DNA from: Margaritifera margaritifera
Lineage: Eukaryota > Mollusca > Bivalvia > Unionida > Margaritiferidae
Direction: 5' to 3'
DNA length: 64,000 nt
Assembly: GCA_029931535.1 (NCBI GenBank)
Contig: JAQPZY010001523.1
Coordinates: 809,001-873,000 of the forward strand
Part shown: piece after piece, positions 10,929-20,719 of the stretch
Layout: the number at the start of each line of letters is the position of its first letter
Numbering within the stretch: the first letter of the stretch is position 1
The notes under the pieces: generated by a model
What the model was told of the DNA's origin: nothing
Databases searched by the model: none
Seen by the model: the letters and a program-made list of their open reading frames with translations, nothing else
Position numbers and translations under genes: made by a program

Positions 10929-11743
10929 ATATAGACAAAATTTTGAGATGCAGTGAGCTCTGATTTATCTAGGTTGGGTACAAGACCAAGCCTGGTCACT
11001 ATGGACCAATAGCAAGTCAGATCTAGTCTGATGGACTCTAGCCGGCAATTGTGGATCAACCAATCATTGAAATATTGGAGGATTGGGATACCTAGTGACC
11101 TTAAATGGGATGCAACTACTCCCATGACCATGCTTAATGCTCTGGGTGTAGAGGTGAGACCAAACGGAAATTGAAATATCTCCCCATCCAAGCAAATCCG
11201 GAGGTACTTCCTGTGTGGAGGAAAGATAGGGATGTGAAGGTGCACATCCTGAAGATCGATGGAGACCACCCAATCACCAGGTCTTATGGCATTCCTGACT
11301 GAGGCTGTGGTATCCATCTTGATTGGTTCATCCAGCAGAAATCTGTTTAGGGAGGAAAGGTCAATAATTAGACGAGACTTTCCCCCTTTCTTGGGAACCA
11401 GGAAAATCCGGGAGTAGAAAGCTGGAGATTGGTCTTTTAACACCCTCTCTACTGCACCCTTCTGAAGAAGGGAATGAACTTCTTCCTTGAAGTGCACCAG
11501 ATTTACCTCGTGGAAGCAAATAGGGGACCTTACTAGAGGTAGGTGATCTTGGAACTGAAGCCAGTAGCCATCTCTTATAACAGAAAGGACCCAGGCATTG
11601 ACCGTTACGCCTGACCAAGCCTGTGAAACAAGGTTTAGTCTGGAGCCAACAGGAACCAACTGAAGAGGTATGCTCTGCAGGAGAGGGAGCAAGTCCCTAA
11701 GGCTGTCATCCCTTGTCCTTAGGAAAGGGGGAAGGGGCTGCAA
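10790..11743 (-). pseudogene. DIRS-like reverse transcriptase with mutated active site
   Basis: Longest ORF of the window, 317 residues. Before the RT fingers is PVGSRLNL...WVLSVIRDGYWLQF (about 31-64). Then VPKKGGKSRLIIDLSSLNRF (116-135), SIDLQDVHLHIPI (161-173) and QFPFGLTSTPR (191-201). The catalytic YxDD box is YFND-WLI at 224-230, with Asn in place of the first Asp. The final LGLVPNLDKSEL (252-263) is the usual RT motif after the active site. The ORF's tail after about residue 300 is out-of-frame sequence. RT family assignment is firm; activity is very unlikely. Confidence 0.9.
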
Positions 11744-12582
11744 ACTTCTTCTCTGGGCCCTTGCAGCATGTCCTTCTAGGGGGAGCTCTGAATTGGTGTT
11801 GTTGCTTTGACTGGGGCTGCATGGCTTTAAAGAATTTAGCCAATGGGCCCTGAGGGCAGTCAGGATGATTTCGTTTCTTGGCTGGTTTCGAAGGACTCGA
11901 TAGGCGACTGAGATCTGTAGGAAGATTCATCCACAGATTTGATAGACTTAGATCTTAGCACTCCTCTTGTCAGGGACTCGATTGTGTCGCTGACAATGGA
12001 CCCTTGGGACTGAAAAGGTGTTGCTCCACCCTTGGGGGGGGGTGCAACTCACAATCAGCCCTTACCGAGCGTGGTTCAGTAGAGGGTGCTGCTCCCCCCC
12101 ACGGGGGGCATGACTTGCTCTCTGCCTTTTGGATACAAGAGGGTGCTGCTCCTCCCTGAAGGGATGGCACAACTCACTCTCTGTCCTAGTGGTAAAGAGA
12201 GGGTGCTGCTCCTCGCTCTCAGGAGAGCGTGACTCACTCTCTACCCTCACAGAATGGGGATGGTGCTGCTCCTCTCTCTTGGGAGGGTGCAACTCACTCT
12301 CCACCTGTTTATAACCTTCCTTGGAAGGGGGCACACTAACCTTCAGTGTCTCTGGGGAGACTAGATTAATCCTTCTCTGAGACCCGAGGGACTCAGAGAA
12401 GGAGAACCCAGAAAACTCTGACAAAGACAAGGATATCTTCTTCCTTGCTTGGTAGGTTCAATGAATCTCCATGAGATCCCATATCTCGTCGGACCAAAGG
12501 CTACAAAAGGGACAGCCGTCTGTCCTCTTACAGCAAGTGCAGGATAAACAAGTGGGGTGACTATGGTTTCCTGTGGCCACAC
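11706..12582 (-). pseudogene. Gag-like region of the DIRS element
   Basis: Three overlapping frames (11706-11930, 12062-12430 and 12361-12582) cover the region upstream of RT. The part nearest RT is basic and Pro/Gln-rich (KPAKKRNHPDCPQGPLAKFF), as at the C-terminus of DIRS ORF1. The middle is a run of Glu/His/Pro-rich repeats (EEQH motif). No zinc knuckle (CCHC) is visible. Assignment rests on position and composition, not on a recognised domain. Confidence 0.5.
12017..12320 (-). repeat. In-frame minisatellite of about 60 bp within Gag
   Basis: Five copies of a unit marked GGTGCTGCTCC start at 12017, 12085, 12142, 12202 and 12262 (spacings 68, 57, 60, 60). The last three spacings are multiples of three, so the protein repeats 'ESE..P..EEQHP' about every 20 residues. 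The 68-bp spacing and a run of 8 G near 12040 mark a frame break. Confidence 0.8.
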
Positions 12583-13500
12583 TTACCCACACCTTGCTTT
12601 AACATTGTTCCTGGAATAAAGATGCTGAAAAGAAGCTTTGTTATACAAAAATTTCCAAGTGAGTATACACAAGGTAAAGCGTGGACTAAGTCTACACTAA
12701 TATAATTTATTCAGCGAAAAGACACCTTATATACGTGTTTCACTAAATATCAAATGTTAAAAGGAAGCAACACTAAGCCTCAGGACAGAAAAAACAATAA
12801 AACAAGTCAATCCGGCTGAAATACAGCAAGTGACTACCATATTAGCAAGAAAACCATTAGGTTACGATTGCTAATAATAAGAAAATTTTTTAAGAAAGGC
12901 TATCCAAAACTCTCTGTCCTAAAACTGAACCCATGTTCAATAGCCGAGCACGACAGATGAAATGAAGTGTTGTGCGACCTCCTTACCACGTATAAAATTA
13001 TCACAATTCACGATACAAAATGGTGAATTAAAAGACTGGCAGTCAAGTTCGTAGGATAGGGAAATTAAAATAAAATACCTACCCTTTGCTGCTTAAAAAT
13101 TGTTTTTAGAATTTAAAAAAGAAATATTTTGAACACTAACACCCTGAGTGGGGCTAAAAAGGACAAATTAACATGCCAAGACATACACCGTGTGTATGAA
13201 ACAAATGTCTAAAAAAAACTCTCAAAAGAGCTTAAATAAACTGATAAAAGTCGATCAGGGTATAATCCTAACATTTAAGACGAATACAGTGCACAAGGCA
13301 ATTGATAATTCGCTTGTTGACCCATGCAGCAGCGGCTAATCTTCTTTACATATGCGATGTTAAACATTACAACAAGGCAACCACAAAATTAATGAGGATG
13401 TCAGGGCGCATGCGCAGTATGTGTGGGGTCCTAATGCAGGGGTGACCCAGTGTTCTGGAAGCTTCTGGTTCACTCTAATGGGAGGACGAAATCTTCGTCG
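12583..13500 (-). other. Upstream flank of the DIRS element, possible 5' region
   Basis: No ORF of note. The sequence is less A/T-skewed near 13320-13510, where CpGs cluster (GCGCATGCGCAG at 13406-13417; CGAAATCTTCGTCG). This could be the 5' untranslated region and promoter of the DIRS element, but no matching repeat is present at the other end, so the boundary is unknown. Confidence 0.3.
13406..13417. promoter_or_regulatory. Palindromic NRF1-type motif
   Basis: GCGCATGCGCAG matches the palindromic NRF1 consensus (YGCGCAYGCGCR) in all but the first position. It lies about 0.9 kb upstream of the DIRS Gag-like region on its coding strand, in the most CpG-rich stretch of the window. Promoter function is speculative. 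Confidence 0.3.
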
Positions 13501-13829
13501 TTTGGTCAGATATTTTCCTCCCAGAAAAGCAGTAGCTATGCAATAACAACAGATATGGTATTACTGATATTAAAATCTGTGTTTAAGATTGATTTAACTC
13601 ACAGAGTTATGAGGTTAACAAGAAAAAAGGCATGCATGGTAATAAGTTCCAAGAAAATCATGATGTTCTGGCAGATTTATGCAGCTGCTTCTGTCCCACA
13701 TGATATGCTGGCTCAAAATATATGTGCTTAGAAATTAAATGGATAATATGTATGCGAGTTTTCAACCCAAAAAGATTACGGACTTGTTAGGGATTTGGGT
13801 AATATGTCCAATAAGATGTAAATATATAC

Positions 13830-14820
13830 TGAACACTAAAAAGGGGCATATCTCTTGGAAAATGATTTAGAGCATGAGAACAGAACAAGATGCACATGTT
13901 CGCAGGATACCAATACTTTTTGTCAAGTTTCTGGGCAATTCTTAAAAGTTGTGTGACAAGTTGCACATGCAAGAACTATCATATAAAGTATATACATTTT
14001 ACACCAAAATGGGCATGACTCTCGAAAACCTCATAAGGGCATGATAATAAAACCACTTTCTCATGTTCAACTCATGTCAATAATGTCTGTCAAGTTTCAG
14101 GGCAGTCGTCAAAAAATATGAGACTAGTTGTGCAAACAAGAAAATGATAATATATACTATAATACATATGACACCCCAAAAAGAGGGTAACTCTAGAAAA
14201 AAAGCATTAGAATATGACAACAAAACCAAATGCACATCAATAACATCTGGCAAGTTTCAGGGCTATTCATCACAAGCTATGGGACCAATTACACACACAA
14301 GAATTATCATCTAAATATATAATATTATACATCCAATACAAAAAAGGGGCACAACTCTTGAAAACTCATCCAGGCATGATGACAAAACCACATGCATATA
14401 TCCACTTCATGTCAATAATGCTTGTCAAGTTTCAGGGTAATTCATCAAAATGGTGTGGGCCTTAGTTCTGGACAAAAGAACATACATGTTGTACACGTAA
14501 AATCAAAAAGGGGCACAACTCTGGAAAACTCATTGGGAGATTATAACAAAACCACATGCACATATTCACCTCATATCAATAATGTCAGCCAAGTTTCAGA
14601 GCAATTCATCAAATAGGTGTAGGACTAAGTTGTACAGACACAAATTATTATATAGTACATACATGCAAAACCAAAAAGGGTCATAATTCTGGGGAAAAAT
14701 GCATTGGAGCATGAAGAAAAAAACACGTGCACATGTTCACCTCATGTCAATAATACCTGCCAAGTTTCAAAACAATTCATGGAAGGATACCAGAGTAGTT
14801 GCACACACAAAACTCTCAGG
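13830..14820. repeat. Tandem core-repeat array C4, six copies of about 167 bp
   Basis: Units start near 13843, 14010, 14183, 14346, 14510 and 14678 (spacings 163-173). Each reads 'AAAAAGGGGCACAACTCTGG', then GAAAACTCAT, then 'CATGTCAATAATG..TGTCAAGTTTCAGGGCA(A)TTCATCA', then 'ACACAAGAATTATCAT'. Copies are diverged. Short frames inside are repeat-derived. The array resembles the tandem core of HINE-type elements, but I could not identify ends. Confidence 0.8.
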
Positions 14821-14823
14821 ACA

Positions 14824-14870
14824 CATATATATATATACACATACATACATACACACACATGTATATATAT
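14824..14870. repeat. Compound TA/CATA/CA microsatellite
   Basis: Simple repeats: ATATATATATAT, then CATACATACATACACACACA, then TGTATATATATG, directly after the C4 array. Confidence 0.85.
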
Positions 14871-14871
14871 G

Positions 14872-15025
14872 CAGTGCTGCACCTTGTTTGAGCTATCAGG
14901 GGGACATTTTATGTACCTCTGTCCCCACATAATGATATAGATATGGACGTTTTTTAAATTATGGGGGACACTGACAGTATTGGGGATGGAGAATGTCTCC
15001 TGCTCGCACTCAATGTGCAACACTG
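14872..15025. mobile_element. Small hAT-like MITE candidate
   Basis: Inverted ends CAGTGCTGCACCTTG (left) and CAGTGTTGCACATTG (right, reverse complement) agree at 13 of 15 positions, and CAGTG is a common hAT terminus. The interior (154 bp in total) is noncoding. No clear 8-bp duplication was found; the left flank is a microsatellite that may have eroded it. Confidence 0.5.
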
Positions 15026-15249
15026 CAGTTGTTCGTATGTACGTATCGAACAGATGGAAAAGCCTAATACTATAATACCCTGGCCATATTCATAACAGAG
15101 GCATAATATAAGATCTTTTTTCAAAACCAATTTAACTATAATACAATATTTCACTCAACTGATCTCCTTTAAAATGAGAAGTCACAAAATGAATATAATA
15201 TGAACAGGATGGAAGTAGATGTGCAAATAACTACTTAAGTTGTTATTAG

Positions 15250-15437
15250 TTGGGTTGGTGTTTTATGGCACAGCAAGTTCTTGGAGATTATATGATGCCA
15301 AGGCAAATAGAGTAAAGTGCCTTGCCCATGAACACCCCACAGTAGCCAATCCCGACTGATCCCATGGTGGAAATCAAACCCGCACCCTTCTGGTCACAAG
15401 TCCAACATGTTAACCCCTGAGCCATCATGGCTCCAAA
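15250..15437 (-). mobile_element. tRNA-derived SINE, minus strand
   Basis: The reverse complement reads GGCTCAGGGGTTAACATG (A-box region), GCGGGTTTGATTTCC (B box), a body with GGCAAGGCACTTTACTC, and a tail TGCCATAAAACACCAACCC. The head differs from the other SINEs (CAGGGGTTAA rather than CAGTTGGTAGAG), suggesting a different tRNA parent or subfamily, while the body (TGGCTACTGTGGGGTGTTC) is shared. Confidence 0.75.
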
Positions 15438-17410
15438 TTACTACTTGGATTAGTTGTTTGGTTGAGTGCCCGTCAAACTCAGCTAAATGTGATGTAAACG
15501 CAACCATTATCTACTAAGTCTAAAACATGTACTTATAACTTTTTACATAAACCATGGATTATAATTAAACAGACAAGGGGGCAGACAGTTTTTAAATTCA
15601 CTTTACATCGTTGTGCCAGATCATCAAACACATTTCAGATTATGATTTCTTTTACATCATGGAATGACAATTCTCACGAACATAAGGTGTAGATTTTCTT
15701 CCAGACATGCAAAACCTTAATATTGATGTCTTTCCTCTCTTTGTGCCTGACAGGGATATGAATAATTTATCCCTTCATCCCCTTAACCCCTGTAAAATGT
15801 CATATCAATCTCTCCTTACAATTCCTTTAACATCTCTCTGTCCTGATGTCTTACAATCTCAAATTCAAGATAAATTGTGAAGGTGTGAATACACTCTATT
15901 CTTACAAATAACAGATAATACATGCCTTTTACAACACTGATATAAAAAGATATGACAGAAATGATTCTTCAAGGATTTTAATGGCAGTTTTGTGATAAAT
16001 ACTTCTCTGACATAATATATGGCTAATAATTTTCTGGCCAACATTATGTGCTACTATTGTTTAAAAATGTCCACAGTTTGATATTTGTTAAGCCCTCACT
16101 AAGCCATATTCCCACCTGGCCTGATGCGAGATACAATTGAAGTTTCACAAATGACAGAATAAATCACAACACAGTGATTACTTTGGCAGATTCACAACCA
16201 TCAATCAATTTTCACCCCACTGATTTTGAATACCTTGGGCTAGGCAAAAAGTAATCAAGTCCCATGATATAGCAGAACTGTGAAAACAAGGTACTATACT
16301 CCTTGTTGTTTTTTTCTTCCATACTTTGACATTTCATGTTTGTCAATCTAACTCATTATGCTTGAATTTTAATATCCTGCTTGGTAGAAAGAAGGATTAA
16401 AAAAATTACAGCAAATCAAGGTAAAAACTCTGACATTTGTCATTATCGGAGTCCATCTTTTGTCTTGACTGATTGACATTTTGCATATTTATTTCAATCA
16501 TGGACCAGGAGTAATCTGAAACCCCTACATCTACCACGACAGCACACACAAATCTCACACATTAATCTGGGGAGGTAGAACAATATACAGAGGATTTTCT
16601 CAATTCATTAAACACAAAAAGTCATTATACAAATACTTCTGATAACATCCATTATATCCCTTTGATGTTACAATCATGGCTATCATAGGATCTAATATAA
16701 TCCATCAATCACAGGGACATTATCCCTCATGTGCAAATCAGGGCAATATTTTCCACAAACCATGCAAGGTCAAAACAATCTTCCAAAGGTATAGACATAA
16801 GACAACAATTTAAATATTGTGTGGCATGTTAATTTCATGGTGCTAAAACATTTCACTTCTGCTCTGACAACATTTGAGGTCTGAGCCCCATACATGACAC
16901 TTGTTCCCATACCTGTCTCAGTTACTAATCCCCACATCATTACCTACGTCCCCCAATCATGTTCAGATCCCAAGTAGCAACACATTTTTCAACCTTTGTG
17001 CATATCTTACATTTAACCTTCTCCAATCCAATATCATGACCTGGACCTTCTGTCATAAAAAGTGTAGGAAAAGTTGCACACTATTACATTACACTTGTAG
17101 TAACTCAACAAAAATTGGCAGGATCACAGTCTCTTCAATTTCTTTTTCTATGAAAAAAGTATGAGGTAACTCAGATGAGATAAATGGTAACCACAAGAAC
17201 TAACTATAAATTTCACAAATTCACCACAAAAATCCACAAATTAAGAATCTAAAACTTCACTGTGTGCAAATATAAAAATTTTTGACATTCAGAATGTGCA
17301 ACAAGTAGGATGATATATGCTGTACTTGTAATTTATCAACTGTGGAATTCCAATTATCCTTACTTGTTTTAAAGACAAACATTTTTGTTACTATTTATTA
17401 TAAAGTGCAG
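15438..17410. other. No recognised feature
   Basis: About 2 kb of AT-rich DNA without recognisable repeat boundaries, tRNA boxes or coding signal. The 87-codon frame at 16901-17164 has no domain. Confidence 0.45.
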
Positions 17411-17660
17411 AGACACTTGATTTGTGTTTGTAAAACACATATGCCCCCACTGCCCCACTGTAGACCAAAAAGTCTCTGCCAAAAAACTAACCAAGTCATC
17501 TACAAATAAATACAAACAAGATCACCCAATTTAATTTTTCTACCTCATGTAGTATTTGCATAATTGTGCTAACAAGGTTGTGTCCAAAAAGTTCAAAAAT
17601 GTGCCAAAAAATTTAAAAAATTGCCGTTGAGTGCTTTTTGTACAATCCTACTAACAAGCT
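17411..17660 (+). mobile_element. Core-repeat family C5 left-end fragment
   Basis: TTGATTTGTGTTTGTAAAAC, then ACATATGCCCCC, match the C5 left ends at 46118 and 7282. A monomer like those at 47100-47620 follows (AAGTCATCTACAAATAAATA, then TTTTTCTACCTCATGTAG, TTGTGCTAACAAGG). It is truncated before the poly-G tract. Confidence 0.6.
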
Positions 17661-17707
17661 TCTTGGAATGGACAGATATGACCAAATCAAGATGCCCTTG
17701 CTGCAAG

Positions 17708-17711
<4 letters not shown>

Positions 17712-17750
<39 letters not shown>
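17712..17750 (+). repeat. Poly-G tract, 39 nt
   Basis: An uninterrupted run of 39 G, followed by ACCATAAAAA. It is potentially G-quadruplex forming on the + strand. The exact length is uncertain because such tracts are prone to sequencing and assembly error. Confidence 0.85.
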
Positions 17751-17752
<2 letters not shown>

Positions 17753-17939
17753 CATAAAAATCTTTACTATAATCTTTACTACAAAAAAAAAAGCCAAAAC
17801 GACATGAAAATCTGCAAAAACTGCCAGTTCCACCAAATTGTTATAAATGGGTCTCACCATTAATGAATGTGGCAAAAACTAACATGGCTATCCCTGGAAA
17901 TCACACTTCTTAATAGAAGCTTCCATATCAAGTGGAAAA

Positions 17940-18130
17940 GGTTTGGTTTGTTGGTTTTAACAGCACTTTTAACACATTATTGGCTATACTATGCTGAGCA
18001 AATAGGAGCTAAGTGCCTTTCCCAAGGATATACCGAGGTAGCCAACCCAGGATGGCCTAGGTGGGTATCAAACCTGTGACCATTGTATTATGAGTATGAT
18101 GCTCAACCAAATGAGCTATAACGGATCCCT
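17940..18130 (-). mobile_element. tRNA-derived SINE, minus strand
   Basis: The reverse complement starts AGGGATCCGTTATAGCTCAT. Its A box is TAGCTCATTTGGTTGAG and its B box GGTTTGATACC. The body includes TGGGTTGGCTACCTCGGTAT and GGGAAAGGCACTTAGCTCC, and the tail GTGCTGTTAAAACCAACAAA. Full length by comparison with the copy at 34177. Confidence 0.85.
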
Positions 18131-18214
18131 CAAGTGAAAAAACATGGAAGCCTCTGGCTATGATTTGAACCTTGGTTCTTACCAACACAGAAAGCATGCT
18201 CCATCATATGAATA

Positions 18215-19323
18215 CAGCCAAACCTGTGTTCAGCGGTCACCCATTGGAAAGGCCCAAGTGGCCTACGAAGACAGGTGACCTCTCAGCTCTCAAACTTGGT
18301 TCATGACAAATACATGTACTATGCACCAAGTAGCATTAGCATTATTAGCAGTAGTAGTAGTATGCTATCAATAAACATATATTTAGTTTAGCTAATTAGC
18401 ATAAACTAAAGTAACAAAATTATAAAATAAAAAGTTCCACTTTAGTTCATCATGTACATTAAATCATCACTTATCAGTAGAAATGGCGCCTAAATAAAAT
18501 TACTAATTGACAGCTTAGCCATGATTGTCAAACACAGTACTGACTTTTTGTTAGGCCAGCTGGTATAATTAGGCATGAAAACAGATGTTCACACTTCAAA
18601 CAATTGCTGGATTAAGCAGTTGCTCAAACTCACTGATATCAAAGATAGTTGGCTTTTGTGCGAGATCTTTGATGATTAGGGAATGAAAAGAAGCTTCCTG
18701 TGGCTACTGTTAGTAGAATATAAACCATAAGGGATATCACAAGTGCAATGTACATGTATCTCTACTCATTTGGTTTGATTGTATGTAATTTCATACACTC
18801 CGGATTAATGTTATTCTCAAAATCAGCCATAATATCTCATTTACGCTAAATAATCCCTTGGATCTGAGTTCGCCCGACTCCAATTTCTGCTTCAACTGCA
18901 CAACTACTTTGTCAACTATCCAGCAAACTAACTGCTTCGATTCTCTCTTGTAAGAACAAAAACTGCTTTGCTTTCAAAGCCGACATGTTGACACCTTTGA
19001 GTTTGACTGACAGTGTGATTGGAGTATGGTAAACACAATTGAGATATCAAATGCTTAAACATCAAATTACATGATATACTTTTATCTAAACAATGCCTTG
19101 CTCATCAAACAAAAGCAGTGTTTAATTTGCATACTTGGTCACTGCTGATATGCTCCAGTGACTGCTTTAGGCAGGGTGAAACAATGGTTTGGTTAAGAAA
19201 CACCTGGCCATTGACCGCTGAAAGCAGGTGACCTTTAACTACAGGGCATTTATATAGGAAATTTGCCGGAGGGAAATGAGAATGACCGCTGAACACGGGT
19301 GACTGCTAGGACCGGTTTGACTG
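18215..19323. mobile_element. TA-flanked DNA transposon remnant (mariner-like boundaries)
   Basis: The ends are inverted: CAGCCAAACCTGTGTTCAGC on the left, CAGTCAAACCGGTCCTAGCA on the right (reverse complement), each flanked by TA. The motif GTGTTCAGCGGTCA recurs near both ends in opposite orientations, and 'TGACCGCTGAA' units repeat near the right end (19213, 19284). The 1.1-kb interior has no transposase. The TA duplication suggests Tc1/mariner-type insertion. Confidence 0.6.
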
Positions 19324-19415
19324 TACTGTGAATTCATTTTTATTTATGGGCTACCAATTTAGAAGAATTGCACAGTTGCTACAAACCATGAATTTAAAGG
19401 TCCAATAAATATATA

Positions 19416-19739
19416 CAGCTCTCCCTCATTATAACATGGTAGTTTGGATCCATAAATGCCAACTGCGTTGTGTATTGAATTGCATTACAGTGAGAACAGC
19501 TTATATACAAAACCATGATATATTGAGAACAGCACATGTACTGAACTGCGGTATAGTGGAAATGATCAAAATTTGCCAAATAATTGTGTTTTAGAAAGGA
19601 AACAAAGATAAAACACTAAGCTACATGTTCTTTTATTTCAACCTATATAGTGGTTTAATTTGGTCATGGAGTCCATAGTGGTACCATGTAATATCCAGAA
19701 TCACGTTATAACAAACTGTGTTATAATGATGTAGAGCTG
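19416..19739. mobile_element. Mariner-like MITE, 324 bp
   Basis: TIRs CAGCTCTCCCTCATTATAAC and CAGCTCTACATCATTATAAC (right end, reverse complement) agree at 18 of 20 and continue with weaker similarity. Each is bounded by TA, as expected for a TA target duplication. Noncoding. Confidence 0.75.
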
Positions 19740-19741
19740 TA

Positions 19742-20285
19742 TGGGGTTTGGTGACATGTCAGCAAAATACTGGCTATATGGTGCTGAGAAAGGTCAAATG
19801 AACAGTGATTCATATGGTCCCCCATACACAATCCATGAATTTAAGGACCAACCAATGAAAATCTCATTTTTGAAAAACCATACCAAAAGCAACTTTAATG
19901 CCTCACAATGGCAAATCCCCGTGCTTTCTATTACATGTCCCCCCCCCCCCCATTCCCAACCTTGACCCAGTTGTTATAACCCCAAATCTGTTAATATAAT
20001 ATGTGTTCTGCTCCTATGAATGAATGTACATATCACTGTAACTGCAATTTTTATATATGACATTTGACCCCCTCCCGGATACCCCACAGAAAAGGCCCCA
20101 AAATCATACCCTCCCACAGATGGTCACTACATGGGCAGCCTAGGTACCAAGTTTGGTGAATTTCCACCTAGAGGTTTAGGATATGTGGTTTCAGACAGAC
20201 AGAGGGTATAACAATATCCCTCCACTTAAGCCTGAGGATGGTGAATTCACTGTATTTGCCTCATATGAGATGGAGTAACCAATCC
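19742..20285. other. No recognised feature
   Basis: Contains a C-run (CCCCCCCCCC at about 19940) and otherwise AT-rich sequence. The segment 20080-20230 (TACCAAGTTTGGTGAATTTC, CAGACAGACAGAGGG) resembles the tail of a HINE-type core repeat but is too short to assign. Confidence 0.35.
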
Positions 20286-20719
20286 ACATACCTGTGATAC
20301 CTCCTAGTGTAAGAAAAAATCTCACAGAATTTAGGACCATCTCCTAGTTTCACTCCATAAATTCAATATCTCACATAATAATACATTTCTTATGTTAAGA
20401 ATTATTTTTCCTGGTGATATTTTGAACCAAAAGACCCACACTTTGGCATGTGTTATTTTTTTTTTAAAGTTGCATTTTTTAGCAAAAAATGAAGCTGAAA
20501 TTCAACAAGGCTTATTTCAGTTATATTGTGATCCTATTCCAGCAATCTGCAACTTATTAACATACAGTAAAAATGAACCCAAAGGCAAATTTGTTTGCAC
20601 TTGAATCAACGCACAGAGATGACCTCTGCAAAACAATTCTGATTTTACAGAGTTTACTCAAATTTCACTAATATTTTCTCAAATCTCAGTCTGGTACTCT
20701 GAAAGTATCACAGGTATGT
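20286..20719. mobile_element. Candidate TIR element with 15-bp perfect ends
   Basis: ACATACCTGTGATAC at 20286-20300 is exactly inverted as GTATCACAGGTATGT at 20705-20719. ATCC flanks both sides (20282-20285 and 20720-20723), a possible 4-bp target duplication. The 434-bp interior is noncoding. The superfamily is not assignable. Confidence 0.5.

Larger units (their letters stand above)
9609..12582 (-). mobile_element. Degenerate DIRS-like tyrosine-recombinase retrotransposon
   Basis: Read on the minus strand, the order is Gag-like region, reverse transcriptase, RNase H, the conserved DIRS linker ('AYAFPP..LIL VAP'), then the N-terminal segment of the tyrosine recombinase. There is no integrase or protease. 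This order and the RT sequence type (SIDLxDxxxHIP, PFGLxxxPR, YxxDWLI) are specific to DIRS-class elements. Frameshifts separate the segments, the RT active site is mutated, and the recombinase is cut off near 9609, next to the end of HINE2. Flanking inverted terminal repeats and the internal complementary region could not be identified. Confidence 0.88.

Noticed and set aside
13830..14820. CRISPR-like regular repeats
   Set aside because: Units of about 167 bp are contiguous tandem monomers without short repeats separated by unique spacers, and the genome is animal.
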